64,000 nt of DNA, from the NCBI RefSeq assembly GCF_016658545.1, contig NZ_JACVZC010000010.1, positions 29,712 through 93,711 on the forward strand, written 5' to 3'. This document shows positions 1 to 9,695 of the stretch, piece by piece (within the stretch, counting starts at the first letter, position 1; every line of letters starts with the position of its first letter). Source of the DNA: Pseudomonas sp. S37 (lineage in GTDB: Bacteria; Pseudomonadota; Gammaproteobacteria; Pseudomonadales; Pseudomonadaceae). The notes under the pieces are model-generated. The model was not told the origin of the DNA, did not search any database, and saw nothing but the letters and a program-made list of their open reading frames with translations. Position numbers and translations under genes: made by a program.

Positions 1-399
1 CAGCATGGACAACGAAGGCGGGCAGTCGATGAGGATGTAGTCGTAGTTCTCGCGGATGGGCGCCAGCGCATTGCGCAGGCGGCTTTCCTTGACCTGCATT
101 TCCAGCAGCACCACCTCGGCGGCGGTCAGGTCGCGGTTGGCCGGCAGCAGCTGGAAACCACCGTGCTCGGAGTAATGCATGGCCTGGGCCAGGTCGCATT
201 CCCCGATCAGCAGGTCGTAGACCGAGTGCTCGAGCTCGTGTTTGTCCACACCGCTGCCCATGGTGGCGTTGCCCTGCGGATCGAGGTCGATCAGCAGCAC
301 ACGACGCTTGGTCGCGGCCAGCGAGGCGGCGAGATTGATACAGGTGGTGGTCTTGCCTACACCACCTTTCTGGTTCGCGATTGCGAATACCTTAGCCAT
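1..399 (-). CDS. parA: ParA/Soj chromosome-partitioning ATPase (partial, C-terminus beyond window)
   Basis: The first 133 codons of a ParA-family ATPase are present, read leftward from ATG at 399; the rest lies outside the window. The N-terminus shows the deviant Walker A motif KGGVGKTT (near residues 10-17), then [11 protein letters not shown] and further on LIDCPPS, which are the nucleotide-binding motifs of the ParA/MinD family. ParA works with ParB bound at parS sites to segregate the chromosome origin, and three parS sites lie in this window. It follows rsmG by 18 bases on the same strand, as in other Pseudomonas, so it is probably co-transcribed with mnmG-rsmG. Confidence 0.95.
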   Translation of the reverse strand, partial: MAKVFAIANQKGGVGKTTTCINLAASLAATKRRVLLIDLDPQGNATMGSGVDKHELEHSVYDLLIGECDLAQAMHYSEHGGFQLLPANRDLTAAEVVLLEMQVKESRLRNALAPIRENYDYILIDCPPSLSML

Positions 400-417
400 T
401 GATGCGCGTGTTCCCAG

Positions 418-1068
418 TCATGCCTTGCGGCGCAGTATCAGCAGATGGCGCTGGCCCTGGCAACCCGGAACGGTCAGGGCCTGTTCGCTTTCCACTGTGA
501 AGTCTGCGGGCAATGCTACCAGTTCATCGGCAGGATGCAGCCCCTTCATTGCAAGCCATTGCGTCCCGGTGTCGCCCAGGTGGCGGGTCCAATTGGTGAA
601 GTTCTCCATGCTGCTGAAAGCACGCGAGATGATTCCGTCGAACGGTTGCGCTGGCTGGAAGGCTTCGACCCGGCTGTGGATAACCGTCAGGTTGTCCAGC
701 TTCAGCTCCATTTTCACCTGGGTCAGGAAGCGGGTTTTCTTGCCATTGGCGTCCAGCACGGTAACGCGTTTGTGCGGATGCAGGATAGCCAACGGGATGC
801 CTGGCATGCCACCACCGCTGCCAACATCCAGCCAGTTGTCACGCTCACTGTGGATAAACGACATGACGCTGAGGCTGTCGAGCAAGTGGCGCGAAACCAT
901 CTCGTCCGGGTCACGCACAGCAGTCAGGTTGTAGGCTTTGTTCCATTTGATCAACAGGGCCAGATAACCAAGCAGCCTCTCGTGCTGTTCGGCACTCAGC
1001 TCGACACCTAGCTGGCGCGCACCTGTGGACAACTCTTCAGCGTGTTGCGGGGTGACCAGGGAACTCAA
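418..1068 (-). CDS. rsmG: 16S rRNA (guanine(527)-N7)-methyltransferase RsmG (GidB)
   Basis: The 216-residue protein has the usual length and motifs of Rsm[11 protein letters not shown] near residues 41-50, HLLDSL near 61-66 and the SAM-binding glycine loop [14 protein letters not shown] at 79-92. RsmG methylates N7 of G527 in 16S rRNA; loss gives low-level streptomycin resistance. The start is a TTG codon at 1068 that overlaps the mnmG stop (TTGA), giving a four-base overlap, so translation is probably coupled to mnmG. It sits between mnmG and parA, the standard gid-par order next to the origin. Confidence 0.96.
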   Translation of the reverse strand: MSSLVTPQHAEELSTGARQLGVELSAEQHERLLGYLALLIKWNKAYNLTAVRDPDEMVSRHLLDSLSVMSFIHSERDNWLDVGSGGGMPGIPLAILHPHKRVTVLDANGKKTRFLTQVKMELKLDNLTVIHSRVEAFQPAQPFDGIISRAFSSMENFTNWTRHLGDTGTQWLAMKGLHPADELVALPADFTVESEQALTVPGCQGQRHLLILRRKA

Positions 1069-2960
1069 GCGCTTTGCTCCAATTCGCGGCCAGCGCCGCG
1101 TTTTTTCAAGTGAATCAGCAACAGGGAAATCGCCGCCGGGGTCACGCCCGGGATGCGCGAAGCCTGGCCCAAGGTTTCCGGGCGGGTCTGGCCCAGCTTG
1201 CCCTGGATCTCCTTGGACAGGCCGGAAATCGTCGTGTAGTCGATATCCACAGGCAGGCGGGTATCTTCGCTGGCGCGCAGCCGGGCGATTTCATCCTGCT
1301 GGCGGTCGATGTAGCCAGCGTACTTGGTGCGGATTTCAACCTGCTCGGCGACCTGTGGGTCGATGGCTGCACCGCCGGTCGCCTCAATCAGGCCGGCATA
1401 GTCGATTTCCGGGCGCGCCAGCAGGTTCAGCAGGCTGTACTCGTGGCTGAGTGGGGTGCCGAACTTATCCACAATGGCCTGGCCTTGCTCGGTGTTCGGC
1501 CGTACCCAGGTCGACTTCAGGCGCTGTTCTTCGCGCTCGATGCCATCGCGCTTGGCGCAGAACGCGGCCCAGCGCTGGTCATCGATCAGGCCCAGTTCAC
1601 GGCCCTTTTCGGTCAGGCGCAGGTCGGCGTTGTCTTCGCGCAGGATCAGGCGGTACTCGGCACGCGAGGTGAACATGCGGTACGGCTCCTGGGTACCCAG
1701 GGTAATCAGGTCATCGACCAGTACGCCGATGTATGCCTCGTCGCGGCGCGGGCACCAGCTTTCACGGCCCTGCGCCCGCAGTGCGGCGTTGGTCCCGGCC
1801 AGCAGACCTTGGGCACCGGCTTCTTCGTAACCGGTAGTGCCATTGATCTGCCCGGCGAAGAACAGGCCGCCGATGACTTTGGTCTCGAGGCTGTACTTCA
1901 GGTCGCGCGGGTCGAAGTAGTCGTACTCGATCGCGTAGCCCGGGCGCACGATGTGGGCGTTTTCCATGCCGCGGATCGACCGCACCAGCTCCAGCTGCAC
2001 GTCGAACGGCAGCGAAGTGGAAATGCCGTTGGGGTACAGCTCATGAGTGGTCAGGCCTTCCGGCTCGATGAACACCTGGTGGCTGTCCTTGTCGGCGAAG
2101 CGGTGGATCTTGTCTTCGATCGACGGGCAGTAGCGCGGGCCAACCCCTTCGATCACACCCGAGTACATCGGCGAACGATCAAGGTTCGAGGCAATGATTT
2201 CGTGGGTACGCGCGTTGGTGTGGGTGATCCAGCAGCTCACCTGGCGCGGGTGCATGTCGGCATTGCCCATGAACGACATCACCGGGATCGGCGTATCACC
2301 CGGCTGCTCGGTCATGACCGAGAAGTCTACCGAGCGGCCATCGATGCGTGGCGGGGTACCGGTTTTCAGGCGGCCGACGCGCAGCGGCAATTCACGCATA
2401 CGGTGGGCCAGTGCAATCGAAGGCGGGTCGCCGGCACGACCGCCGGAATGGTTTTGCAAGCCAATGTGGATAAGGCCGCCGAGGAAAGTACCGGTGGTCA
2501 GTACCACCGATTCGGCGAAGAAACGCAGGCCCATCTGGGTAACCACGCCCTTGACCTGGTCCTGCTCGACGATCAGGTCGTCGCAGGACTGCTGGAATAT
2601 CCACAGGTTTGGCTGGTTTTCCAGGATTTCACGCACCACTGCCTTGTAGATGGCGCGGTCCGCCTGTGCACGGGTGGCGCGTACGGCCGGGCCCTTGCGG
2701 TTGTTCAGAACGCGGAACTGGATGCCGCTCTTGTCGGTGGCCAGCGCCATGGCGCCGCCGAGCGCATCGATCTCTTTCACCAGATGGCTTTTGCCAATAC
2801 CGCCGATGGCGGGGTTGCAGCTCATGTGACCGAGGGTTTCCACGTTATGGGTCAGCAGCAGGGTTTTTACACCCATGCGTGCAGACGCAAGCGCAGCCTC
2901 GGTACCGGCATGGCCGCCGCCGATGACGATCACTTCAAAACGGGAAGGGAAATCCACCAC
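1065..2960 (-). CDS. mnmG: tRNA uridine-5-carboxymethylaminomethyl modification enzyme MnmG (GidA)
   Basis: MnmG is the FAD-dependent partner of MnmE; together they install the cmnm5 group on U34 of certain tRNAs. The protein starts with the Rossmann FAD motif [12 protein letters not shown] (about residues 12-23) and keeps the family blocks [18 protein letters not shown] and [18 protein letters not shown] place the start at GTG 2960, giving 631 residues as in other pseudomonads. The frame stays open upstream to an ATG at 3074, but those 38 extra residues do not look like MnmG. The upstream region holds DnaA boxes resembling oriC. It is followed by rsmG with a four-base overlap. Confidence 0.96.
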   Translation of the reverse strand: MVDFPSRFEVIVIGGGHAGTEAALASARMGVKTLLLTHNVETLGHMSCNPAIGGIGKSHLVKEIDALGGAMALATDKSGIQFRVLNNRKGPAVRATRAQADRAIYKAVVREILENQPNLWIFQQSCDDLIVEQDQVKGVVTQMGLRFFAESVVLTTGTFLGGLIHIGLQNHSGGRAGDPPSIALAHRMRELPLRVGRLKTGTPPRIDGRSVDFSVMTEQPGDTPIPVMSFMGNADMHPRQVSCWITHTNARTHEIIASNLDRSPMYSGVIEGVGPRYCPSIEDKIHRFADKDSHQVFIEPEGLTTHELYPNGISTSLPFDVQLELVRSIRGMENAHIVRPGYAIEYDYFDPRDLKYSLETKVIGGLFFAGQINGTTGYEEAGAQGLLAGTNAALRAQGRESWCPRRDEAYIGVLVDDLITLGTQEPYRMFTSRAEYRLILREDNADLRLTEKGRELGLIDDQRWAAFCAKRDGIEREEQRLKSTWVRPNTEQGQAIVDKFGTPLSHEYSLLNLLARPEIDYAGLIEATGGAAIDPQVAEQVEIRTKYAGYIDRQQDEIARLRASEDTRLPVDIDYTTISGLSKEIQGKLGQTRPETLGQASRIPGVTPAAISLLLIHLKKRGAGRELEQSA

Positions 2961-3086
2961 GCACCTCGTGCCTGTTTTTGCGAATAGAGAAGGTAAGCGG
3001 ACAAGTATAGGGACTTCACCCCCCTTAAAGAAACCGTCTGAGCAAATTTTGACCAGTCTGTGGATGAGTGGCAAACAACAGAAATC

Positions 3087-3367
3087 AAAGAAGAGAAATT
3101 TATAAAAGCTTTGTTTTTATGTTTATTCTTATGCACAGCCTTATCTGTGGATAAACCTTTGTAGACCATGAATTACGCCATGTACAGAGAAATTAAACCC
3201 TGTGGTTGGAGTGCCATAAGGGGTATGGATAACGCGATTTAGCCTGTGGATTAAACGCCTGTTTACCCACAGGCGGTTTTGTCCTCAGAAAAAAAGCATG
3301 CTTATCAACGGAGCTGAAGGCGGGTTTTCCACAGGGCTCCTGAAGCCAGATTTATGCCTGTGGATGA
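3087..3367. other. Second origin-like module: AT-rich tract plus DnaA-box array
   Basis: The mnmG-mnmE gap contains an AT-rich stretch (3087-3130) followed by a perfect DnaA box TGTGGATAA at 3146-3154, TTATGCACA at 3129-3137, and degenerate boxes at 3059 (TGTGGATGA), 3245 (TGTGGATTA), 3263 (TTACCCACA), 3325 (TTTTCCACA) and 3359 (TGTGGATGA). Boxes at 3146, 3245, 3263 and 3325 lie exactly 4636 bases before boxes at 7782, 7881, 7899 and 7961 in oriC. The block AAAGAAGAGA (3087 and 7721), TGTACAGAG (3181 and 7817) and CCTGTGGATTAAA (3243 and 7879) are also shared. It looks like a diverged duplicate of oriC. Whether it still opens or only binds DnaA cannot be told from sequence. Confidence 0.75.
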
Positions 3368-3402
3368 AAGAAGATTCAGATTTGCGGCCAGGTACGGACA
3401 AG

Positions 3403-3494
3403 GTGGGAGCGGGCGTGCCCGCGAAGAGGCCGGTGCAATCGCTGAAAATTTTTGGCTGGACCGGCGCCTTCGCGGGCACGCCCGCTCCCACAGG
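3403..3494. repeat. Paired REP element (family A)
   Basis: Two inverted copies of a GTGGGAGCGGGC...GCCCGCGAAG unit face each other across about 45 bases. This is the common P. putida repetitive extragenic palindrome. It sits between the origin-like module and the mnmE terminator. Confidence 0.85.
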
Positions 3495-3540
3495 TAAACG
3501 CTTAACCTGACTACGGTCATCTTCCGCAACGAATTTCTGG

Positions 3541-3570
3541 CAAAAAAAAGCCGCTCCCGAAGAAGCGGCC
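3541..3570 (-). terminator. Rho-independent terminator of mnmE
   Basis: Read on the minus strand, a GCCGCT / AGCGGC stem (3564-3569 with 3550-3555) around an eight-base loop is followed by eight uridines (3549-3542). It begins 23 bases after the mnmE stop. Confidence 0.85.
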
Positions 3571-3592
3571 TATGGCATTGCCTGACTGTGGA

Positions 3593-4963
3593 TTATTTGC
3601 CAATACAGAAGCTGGAGAAGATTCGCCCCAGCAAATCATCCGAACTGAATGCCCCGGTGATCTCGCCCAACGCGTGCTGCGCCTGGCGCAGGTCTTCCGC
3701 CAACAGCTCTCCTGCGCCCGCCAATGTCAGTTGTGCACGACCGTGCTCCAGGTGCTCACTGGCCTGGCGCAACGCATCCAGATGGCGCCGGCGGGCGCTG
3801 AAACCGCTCTCGGCAGTCTGTTCATAACCCATGCAGGCCTTCAGGTGGTCGCGTAGCAGCTGCAGGCCTGCATCATTGCCCTTGGCACTGAGGGTAATGG
3901 TCACATGCCCGTCATCGCAAAGTTCCAGCCCCACCTGCTCGCCACTCAGGTCGGCCTTGTTGCGAATCAGCGTAACCTTGGCCGGGTCTGGCCGCTGGTC
4001 GAGAAACTCGGGCCACAACGCGAACGGGTCGCTGGCCTCGGGCGCGGTGGAGTCGACCACCAGCAACACCCGGTCAGCCTCGCCAATGGCCTTCAACGCG
4101 CGTTCCACGCCGATCTTTTCCACATGGTCATCGGTATCGCGCAAACCGGCTGTATCAACCACATGCAGCGGCATGCCGTCGATGTGGATATGTTCACGCA
4201 GGATATCCCGGGTGGTGCCGGCGATATCGGTAACGATAGCCGCTTCGCGTCCGGCGAGCTGGTTCAGCAGGCTGGATTTGCCAGCATTCGGCCGGCCAGC
4301 GATGACCACGGTCATGCCGTCACGCAGCAAGGCACCCTGCCCGGCTTCACGCTGCACGGTGGATAACTCGCCACGCACCGCATCTAACATCGACAGCACA
4401 TGGCCATCGGCAAGGAAGTCGATTTCCTCTTCGGGGAAGTCGATTGCTGCCTCGACGTAGATACGCAGGGCAATCAACGCCTCAGTCAGGCTGTGCACAC
4501 GCTTGGAGAACTCCCCCTGCAATGAGCGCAGCGCGTTGCGCGCGGCCTGACTGGAGCTGGCCTCGATCAGGTCGGCGATGGCTTCTGCCTGGGCCAGGTC
4601 GAGCTTGTCGTTGAGAAATGCGCGCTCGCTGAACTCGCCCGGGCGGGCCAGGCGGCAGCCCACTTGTACACAGCGCTGCAGCAGCATGTCCAGGACCACC
4701 GGGCCACCGTGCCCCTGCAGTTCCAGCACATCTTCACCGGTGAACGAATTCGGCCCGGGGAAGAACAACGCGATCCCCTCGTCCAGCACCAGCCCTTCCT
4801 CATCGCGGAACGGGCCATAGTGGGCGTGCCGCGGGGTAAGTGTACGACCGGTTATCAACTGGCCAGCCTTGGCCGCCAGAGGGCCGGACAACCTGACAAT
4901 ACCCACACCACCGCGGCCCTGGGCAGTAGCGATGGCGGCGATGGTTTCACGCACAGTGTTCAT
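3593..4963 (-). CDS. mnmE: tRNA modification GTPase MnmE (TrmE)
   Basis: A 456-residue protein with the three-part MnmE layout: an N-terminal tetrahydrofolate-binding domain (about 1-120), a helical domain interrupted by a G domain, and the C-terminal CIGK motif (453-456) whose cysteine is needed for the reaction. The G domain shows G1 GRPNAGKS at 223-230, DTAG at 270-273 and NKAD. With MnmG it makes cmnm5U34 in tRNAs reading mixed codon boxes. It follows yidC on the same strand but behind a strong terminator, so it probably has its own promoter in the short gap 4964-4998. Confidence 0.97.
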   Translation of the reverse strand: MNTVRETIAAIATAQGRGGVGIVRLSGPLAAKAGQLITGRTLTPRHAHYGPFRDEEGLVLDEGIALFFPGPNSFTGEDVLELQGHGGPVVLDMLLQRCVQVGCRLARPGEFSERAFLNDKLDLAQAEAIADLIEASSSQAARNALRSLQGEFSKRVHSLTEALIALRIYVEAAIDFPEEEIDFLADGHVLSMLDAVRGELSTVQREAGQGALLRDGMTVVIAGRPNAGKSSLLNQLAGREAAIVTDIAGTTRDILREHIHIDGMPLHVVDTAGLRDTDDHVEKIGVERALKAIGEADRVLLVVDSTAPEASDPFALWPEFLDQRPDPAKVTLIRNKADLSGEQVGLELCDDGHVTITLSAKGNDAGLQLLRDHLKACMGYEQTAESGFSARRRHLDALRQASEHLEHGRAQLTLAGAGELLAEDLRQAQHALGEITGAFSSDDLLGRIFSSFCIGK

Positions 4964-4998
4964 GCTCGAAAGCCTCTACGACAAAAACGACAGATAGC

Positions 4999-5026
4999 AA
5001 AAACGCCCCACTAGGGGGCGTTTTTT
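4999..5026 (-). terminator. Rho-independent terminator after yidC
   Basis: A symmetric hairpin AAAAACGCCCC-ACTAG-GGGCGTTTTT lies 26 bases after the yidC stop. The flanking A and T runs would allow termination in both directions, but only minus-strand genes are near. Confidence 0.85.
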
Positions 5027-5051
5027 ATTCACAGGCTAGCGTATCAGCCCG

Positions 5052-6734
5052 TCAGGCAGCAGCTTTTTTCGTTGCTGCTTCGATGCGACGGGTGATGTAC
5101 CACTGCTGCGAAATCGACAGGCAGTTGTTCACAACCCAGTACAGCACCAGACCAGCTGGGAACCACAGGAAGAAGAAGGTGAAGATGATTGGCATCATTT
5201 TCATTACCTTGGCCTGCATCGGATCCGGCGGCGTCGGATTCAGGCGCTGCTGGATGAACATGGTAGCGCCCATGATGATCGGCAGGATGAAGAACGGATC
5301 CTTGATCGACAGGTCGGTAATCCACAGCATCCATGGGGCCTGGCGCATTTCCACGCTTTCCAGCAGTACCCAGTACAGGGCCAGGAACACCGGCATCTGC
5401 ACCAGGATCGGCAAGCATCCGCCCAACGGGTTGATCTTCTCTTTCTTGTACAGCTCCATCATCGCCTGGGACATCTTCTGGCGATCGTCACCGAAGCGTT
5501 CCTTCAGTGCGGCGAGCTTCGGCGCAACGGCACGCATGCGCGCCATGGAGCGGTAGCTGGCAGCCGACAGCGGGAAGAACAGGCCTTTGATGAGCATGGT
5601 CAGGACAATGATCGACCAGCCCCAGTTACCCAACAGGCTGTGGATATGTTGCAGCAGCCAGAAGATTGGCTGAGCGATGAACCACAGGAAGCCGTAGTCG
5701 ACAGTCAGTTCCAGGCCTGGGGACAACTCTTTCAGCTTGGACTGGATCTTCGGACCGGCGTACAGCATGGCGCTGGTTTCAACCTTGCCACCTGCGGGTA
5801 CGTTAAGAGCCGGGCCGGTGTAGCCGATGATGTAGTTGCCTTGACTGTCCTTGCGGGTCTGGACAACGTTGTTGTCCGATTTAGCCGGAATCCAGGCGGT
5901 TACGAAGTAGTGCTGCAGCCAGGCAACCCAGCCGCCAGACACATTTTCTTTCAAACTACCTTTGTCGATGTCCTTCATCGAGACCTTTTTGTAAGGCTCG
6001 GAAGCTGTCCACAGGGCTGCACCCAGATAGGTCGCGGTGCCGGTGGCAGTGCTCGAAGACGGGTCACCGCTGGCGTCACGCTTGAGCTGGGCAAACATGT
6101 TGCCGCTCCACGCCTGACTGCTCTGGTTGTCGATCAGGTAGCTGACATTCAGGTCGTACTCACCGCGCTTGAAGCTGAAGCGCTTGATGTAGTTGACGCC
6201 GTTGTCGCTGAACTTCAGGTCGACCACCAGTTGTTGCTGGCCATCAGCCAGCTGGTAGCTCTTCTGTTCGGCAGCATACAGCGGGCGACCGCTGGCGCGA
6301 GCGTCCGGGCCGTTGGCGCCGGTCAGACCGCTTTGTGCCAGGTAGACACGCTCACCACCGTTGTCGAACAACTGGAACGGAATGTCCGGGTGGTCCTGAC
6401 GGCGTGGGTACTGCGGCAGGTTCAGTTGGACGATGTCACCACCGACCGGATCGATAGCCAGTTCCAGGACGTCGGTCTTGACGCGGATCAGGTCCTTGCT
6501 GAGTGCGGCCGGTGCCAGTTCGGCAGGGCTCGATTCGGCGTTGGCGCTCGGTACATCGGCGCTGGCACCGTTGTTACCGGCCGGCACGCCATCGGGCAAG
6601 CCCGGAGCAACAGTGCTGGCAGCAGTATTCTGAGTCGGCAGGGCAGCCTGGCCGTAGTCATCGTTCCACTTCAGGACCATGACGTAGGACACGACTGCCA
6701 GCGCGGCGATCAGGATCGTGCGTTTAATATCCAT
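5052..6734 (-). CDS. yidC: Membrane protein insertase YidC
   Basis: The 560-residue protein has the proteobacterial YidC layout: an N-terminal membrane anchor (about residues 5-20), a low-complexity Ala/Pro/Ser linker, the large periplasmic P1 domain, and the conserved C-terminal membrane region with GNWGWSIIVLTMLIKG, PLGGCLPILVQMPVF and WFPAGLVLYWVVNN. YidC inserts membrane proteins with the Sec translocon or alone, and helps assemble respiratory and ATP synthase subunits. It is the last gene of rpmH-rnpA-yidD-yidC; yidD ends two bases before it. Confidence 0.97.
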   Translation of the reverse strand: MDIKRTILIAALAVVSYVMVLKWNDDYGQAALPTQNTAASTVAPGLPDGVPAGNNGASADVPSANAESSPAELAPAALSKDLIRVKTDVLELAIDPVGGDIVQLNLPQYPRRQDHPDIPFQLFDNGGERVYLAQSGLTGANGPDARASGRPLYAAEQKSYQLADGQQQLVVDLKFSDNGVNYIKRFSFKRGEYDLNVSYLIDNQSSQAWSGNMFAQLKRDASGDPSSSTATGTATYLGAALWTASEPYKKVSMKDIDKGSLKENVSGGWVAWLQHYFVTAWIPAKSDNNVVQTRKDSQGNYIIGYTGPALNVPAGGKVETSAMLYAGPKIQSKLKELSPGLELTVDYGFLWFIAQPIFWLLQHIHSLLGNWGWSIIVLTMLIKGLFFPLSAASYRSMARMRAVAPKLAALKERFGDDRQKMSQAMMELYKKEKINPLGGCLPILVQMPVFLALYWVLLESVEMRQAPWMLWITDLSIKDPFFILPIIMGATMFIQQRLNPTPPDPMQAKVMKMMPIIFTFFFLWFPAGLVLYWVVNNCLSISQQWYITRRIEAATKKAAA

Positions 6735-6736
6735 GA

Positions 6737-6982
6737 TTACTCGGCTATCGAAGAAGTTCGGGAGGAAGGAGCGGGTGGAACGGGGTCGAAACCGCCGTCA
6801 TTCCACGGATGACAACGCCCCAGGCGACGAACGGCCAGCCACCCACCACGCCAGAGGCCATGGTTTTCGATGGCTTCATATGCATAACAGGAGCAGCTGG
6901 GGAAGAAACGACAGTGGCTGGCCATCAGAGGACTAATGGCATAACGGTAAAACTGGATCGGAACGAGCGCCAGTTTACGCAT
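6737..6982 (-). CDS. yidD: Membrane protein insertion efficiency factor YidD
   Basis: An 81-residue YidD protein with the family signature [20 protein letters not shown] (about 12-31) and the conserved cysteines in [11 protein letters not shown]. YidD is a small amphipathic protein thought to help YidC insert proteins. Its ATG overlaps the end of rnpA by eight bases and its stop lies just before yidC, consistent with one tightly packed operon and translational coupling. Confidence 0.95.
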   Translation of the reverse strand: MRKLALVPIQFYRYAISPLMASHCRFFPSCSCYAYEAIENHGLWRGGWLAVRRLGRCHPWNDGGFDPVPPAPSSRTSSIAE

Positions 6983-7379
6983 CTTGGCTGTCTACCCCTG
7001 CCGAATTGGCGGTGACTGCTGGTGTTGGCCGGCTGCGCGCCAGGCGTTTCCAGAGTTTGCCAAAGTGTTGGTGCAATTCCGGGTTTTCTACCTCACCCAA
7101 TCCCTTGCGCGCGACGATCACAATGTCCAACCCGGCAAGCATTTGCTGGTTCAGACGAAAGGAATCGCGCATCAAGCGCTTGAGGCGATTGCGTTGAACG
7201 GCGAGCTTGACGCTCTTCTTGCCGATCACCAGGCCGAGGCGTGGGTGATCAAGGCCGTTCTCGCGAGCAAGGATCAGCAGGTTTTTCCCTGGAACCTTGC
7301 CGGTTGGGGAGTCGAAGACCGCTTTGAAATGTCGGGGTGTAAGCAGTCGCTTTTCCCGACTGAAGTCCTGACTCACCAC
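6975..7379 (-). CDS. rnpA: Ribonuclease P protein component
   Basis: RnpA is the protein subunit of RNase P, which trims 5' leaders from tRNA precursors. The conserved basic block [20 protein letters not shown] lies at residues 49-68. I choose the GTG at 7379 (134 residues) over the in-frame upstream ATG at 7472. The longer form would overlap rpmH by about 80 bases and adds sequence foreign to the family. The gene follows rpmH by 13 bases. Confidence 0.95.
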   Translation of the reverse strand: MVSQDFSREKRLLTPRHFKAVFDSPTGKVPGKNLLILARENGLDHPRLGLVIGKKSVKLAVQRNRLKRLMRDSFRLNQQMLAGLDIVIVARKGLGEVENPELHQHFGKLWKRLARSRPTPAVTANSAGVDSQDA

Positions 7380-7392
7380 CTGTGCCGAAAAA

Positions 7393-7527
7393 TCAAATGG
7401 CCAGACGCTTACGGCCTTTGGCACGACGACGCGACAGGACAGCGCGGCCGTTCTTGGTAGCCATACGGGCACGGAAACCGTGAGTGCGCGCGCGCTTGAT
7501 GGTGCTTGGTTGGAAAGTACGTTTCAT
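7393..7527 (-). CDS. rpmH: 50S ribosomal protein L34
   Basis: A 44-residue, highly basic protein starting [18 protein letters not shown] and ending [12 protein letters not shown], which is L34. L34 is the first gene of the leftward operon, next to the origin as in most gamma-proteobacteria. The frame is too short for many gene finders but is unmistakable. A good sigma-70 promoter lies 60 bases upstream. Confidence 0.97.
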   Translation of the reverse strand: MKRTFQPSTIKRARTHGFRARMATKNGRAVLSRRRAKGRKRLAI

Positions 7528-7587
7528 GGCGTGTTACCTGGTTTGTCGACGACGGGCCGGGATGGCCCCCTTTTTAAGAGACCGGCG

Positions 7588-7616
7588 ATTCTAGAGAAAG
7601 CAAGCCCGTAGGTCAA
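7588..7616 (-). promoter_or_regulatory. Sigma-70 promoter of the rpmH operon
   Basis: On the minus strand: -35 TTGACC (7616-7611), a 17-base spacer, -10 TAGAAT (7593-7588). It sits 61 bases before the rpmH start codon and is near consensus. This is a sequence prediction only. Confidence 0.75.
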
Positions 7617-7708
7617 TTTCCAACCAGTCTTTCCCTATAGAGCACGTGATGGACGGTGCTGGTTGGTACATCACCAGAGGGTGCTTGATCGGACACACGA
7701 ATCGGGGA

Positions 7709-8053
7709 CAACATGAAAAAAAAGAAGAGACATATAAAAAGCTTTTCTGAAAAATCTATAAATCTTAAGTGGATAAGTTTCTGTGGATAACAAGCTCTAG
7801 GCCAGTATTCATGCACTGTACAGAGTTTCATAAGGTTGTTCTGAACCGGTGCTGCGCTTGTTTTCTACGTGGTCGAAACCTGTGGATTAAAATGTCGATT
7901 ATCCACAGATGAGTTATCAACAGGACTGACCTCAGGGTTGTGCATAGCCCTCGTGGGCGGTTATCCACAGGCCTTATTCACATGGCCGCCAAGCCGATTT
8001 GGTCGATAAATGGCTGTTTTGTCATGGTTCCTAACGTGTCCACATGTGGATAA
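7709..8053. other. oriC: Chromosomal replication origin oriC
   Basis: The rpmH-dnaA gap has the hallmarks of a Pseudomonas origin. There are four perfect DnaA boxes: TGTGGATAA at 7782 and 8045, TTATCCACA at 7899 and 7961. Near matches are at 7768 (AGTGGATAA), 7881 (TGTGGATTA), 7914 (TTATCAACA) and 7974 (TTATTCACA). On the rpmH side lies an AT-rich tract (about 7709-7770) that could be the unwinding element. Gene orientation diverges here: everything to the left is read leftward, dnaA onward rightward. Confidence 0.93.
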
Positions 8054-8075
8054 CTGAACGCTCGACCGGTACAAT
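8045..8075 (+). promoter_or_regulatory. Candidate dnaA promoter overlapped by a DnaA box
   Basis: A -10-like TACAAT at 8070-8075 lies 47 bases before the dnaA start. The corresponding -35 window (about 8047-8052) is poor and coincides with the perfect DnaA box at 8045-8053. This arrangement would suit repression of dnaA by its own product. The promoter assignment is an inference. Confidence 0.45.
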
Positions 8076-8122
8076 GGCGGTTTGTTTTTGCCTCATCCGG
8101 CTTTCAAACTCAGGGGATATCC

Positions 8123-9655
8123 GTGTCAGTGGAACTTTGGCAGCAGTGCGTGGAGCTTCTGCGCGATGAACTGCCTGCCCAGCAATTCAACACCTGGATC
8201 CGTCCGCTACAGGTCGAAGCCGAAGGCGACGAGTTGCGCGTCTATGCGCCTAACCGTTTCGTTCTCGATTGGGTCAATGAAAAGTACCTGGGCCGCTTGC
8301 TCGAGCTGTTGGGCGAGAACGGCAGCGGCATAGCACCTGCCCTTTCCTTATTAATAGGTAGCCGCCGCAGTTCGGCGCCACGGGCTGCGCCCAACGCGCC
8401 GGTCAGTGCCGCCGTGGCCGCTTCGCTGGCGCAGAGCCAGGCCCCCAAGGCCGCTCCGCTGGCAGCTGCGGCCGAACCGGTTGCCCTGGCCCCAGCCGAA
8501 CCTGTGCTGGTCGATCAACTGGCCGAGCCGTCTTCACGTGATAGCTTCGATGCCATGGCCGAACCTGCTGCAGCACCCGCTGCCAGTGGCCGGGCCGAGC
8601 AGCGCACCGTGCAGGTTGAAGGCGCGCTCAAGCACACCAGCTACCTGAACCGGACCTTTACCTTCGACACTTTCGTCGAGGGTAAGTCGAACCAACTGGC
8701 ACGTGCAGCCGCCTGGCAGGTGGCAGATAACCCCAAGCATGGCTACAACCCGCTGTTCCTTTATGGCGGCGTAGGTTTGGGCAAAACCCACCTCATGCAT
8801 GCTGTGGGTAACCATCTGCTGAAGAAGAACCCGAACGCCAAGGTGGTGTACCTGCATTCGGAGCGCTTCGTCGCCGACATGGTCAAGGCGTTGCAGCTCA
8901 ACGCCATCAACGAATTCAAGCGCTTCTACCGCTCGGTAGACGCGCTGCTGATCGACGATATCCAGTTCTTTGCCCGTAAAGAGCGCTCGCAGGAAGAGTT
9001 TTTCCACACCTTCAACGCCCTGCTTGAGGGTGGCCAGCAGGTAATCCTGACCTCTGACCGCTATCCCAAGGAGATCGAAGGCCTGGAAGAGCGCCTGAAA
9101 TCGCGCTTCGGCTGGGGCCTGACGGTGGCTGTCGAGCCGCCAGAGCTGGAAACCCGCGTGGCGATCCTGATGAAGAAAGCCGACCAGGCCAAGGTCGAGC
9201 TGCCGCATGACGCAGCCTTCTTCATTGCCCAGCGTATTCGCTCCAACGTCCGTGAGCTGGAAGGTGCACTGAAGCGGGTGATCGCCCACTCGCACTTCAT
9301 GGGCCGTGACATCACCATCGAGCTGATCCGCGAATCGCTGAAAGACCTGCTGGCGCTGCAAGACAAACTGGTCAGTGTGGATAACATTCAGCGTACCGTC
9401 GCCGAGTACTACAAGATCAAGATCTCCGATCTGTTGTCCAAGCGCCGTTCGCGCTCTGTTGCGCGCCCGCGCCAGGTGGCCATGGCCCTGTCCAAGGAGC
9501 TGACCAACCACAGTCTGCCGGAAATCGGCGACATGTTCGGTGGTCGCGACCATACGACCGTGCTGCACGCCTGCCGCAAGATCAACGAACTGAAGGAATC
9601 CGACGCGGACATCCGCGAGGACTACAAGAACCTGCTGCGGACGCTGACGACCTGA
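8123..9655 (+). CDS. dnaA: Chromosomal replication initiator protein DnaA
   Basis: DnaA binds the boxes in oriC and opens the duplex. The 510-residue protein has domain I (about 1-80), a long Ala/Pro-rich domain II linker (about 85-160), the AAA+ domain with Walker A GGVGLGKT (215-222) and Walker B LLIDD (275-279), and the C-terminal DNA-binding domain with the signature [10 protein letters not shown] (473-482). The start is GTG at 8123. It leads the dnaA-dnaN-recF-gyrB run. A perfect DnaA box (9376-9384) lies inside its own coding sequence. Confidence 0.98.
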   Translation: MSVELWQQCVELLRDELPAQQFNTWIRPLQVEAEGDELRVYAPNRFVLDWVNEKYLGRLLELLGENGSGIAPALSLLIGSRRSSAPRAAPNAPVSAAVAASLAQSQAPKAAPLAAAAEPVALAPAEPVLVDQLAEPSSRDSFDAMAEPAAAPAASGRAEQRTVQVEGALKHTSYLNRTFTFDTFVEGKSNQLARAAAWQVADNPKHGYNPLFLYGGVGLGKTHLMHAVGNHLLKKNPNAKVVYLHSERFVADMVKALQLNAINEFKRFYRSVDALLIDDIQFFARKERSQEEFFHTFNALLEGGQQVILTSDRYPKEIEGLEERLKSRFGWGLTVAVEPPELETRVAILMKKADQAKVELPHDAAFFIAQRIRSNVRELEGALKRVIAHSHFMGRDITIELIRESLKDLLALQDKLVSVDNIQRTVAEYYKIKISDLLSKRRSRSVARPRQVAMALSKELTNHSLPEIGDMFGGRDHTTVLHACRKINELKESDADIREDYKNLLRTLTT

Positions 9656-9695
9656 TGGCCGTTTGCGCAGCTAATTGAAGGCAAGGGACTAGACC

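Noticed and set aside
1074..2987. A 637-codon frame opposite mnmG
   Set aside because: Shadow of mnmG, which matches its family over its whole length.
2961..3074. A longer mnmG starting at 3074
   Set aside because: The extra residues do not fit MnmG and would run through the putative promoter and origin-like region; GTG 2960 gives the family length.
3285..3529. Short frames over the REP pair before mnmE
   Set aside because: They translate the inverted repeat (AGVPAKAPV type) and are not genes.
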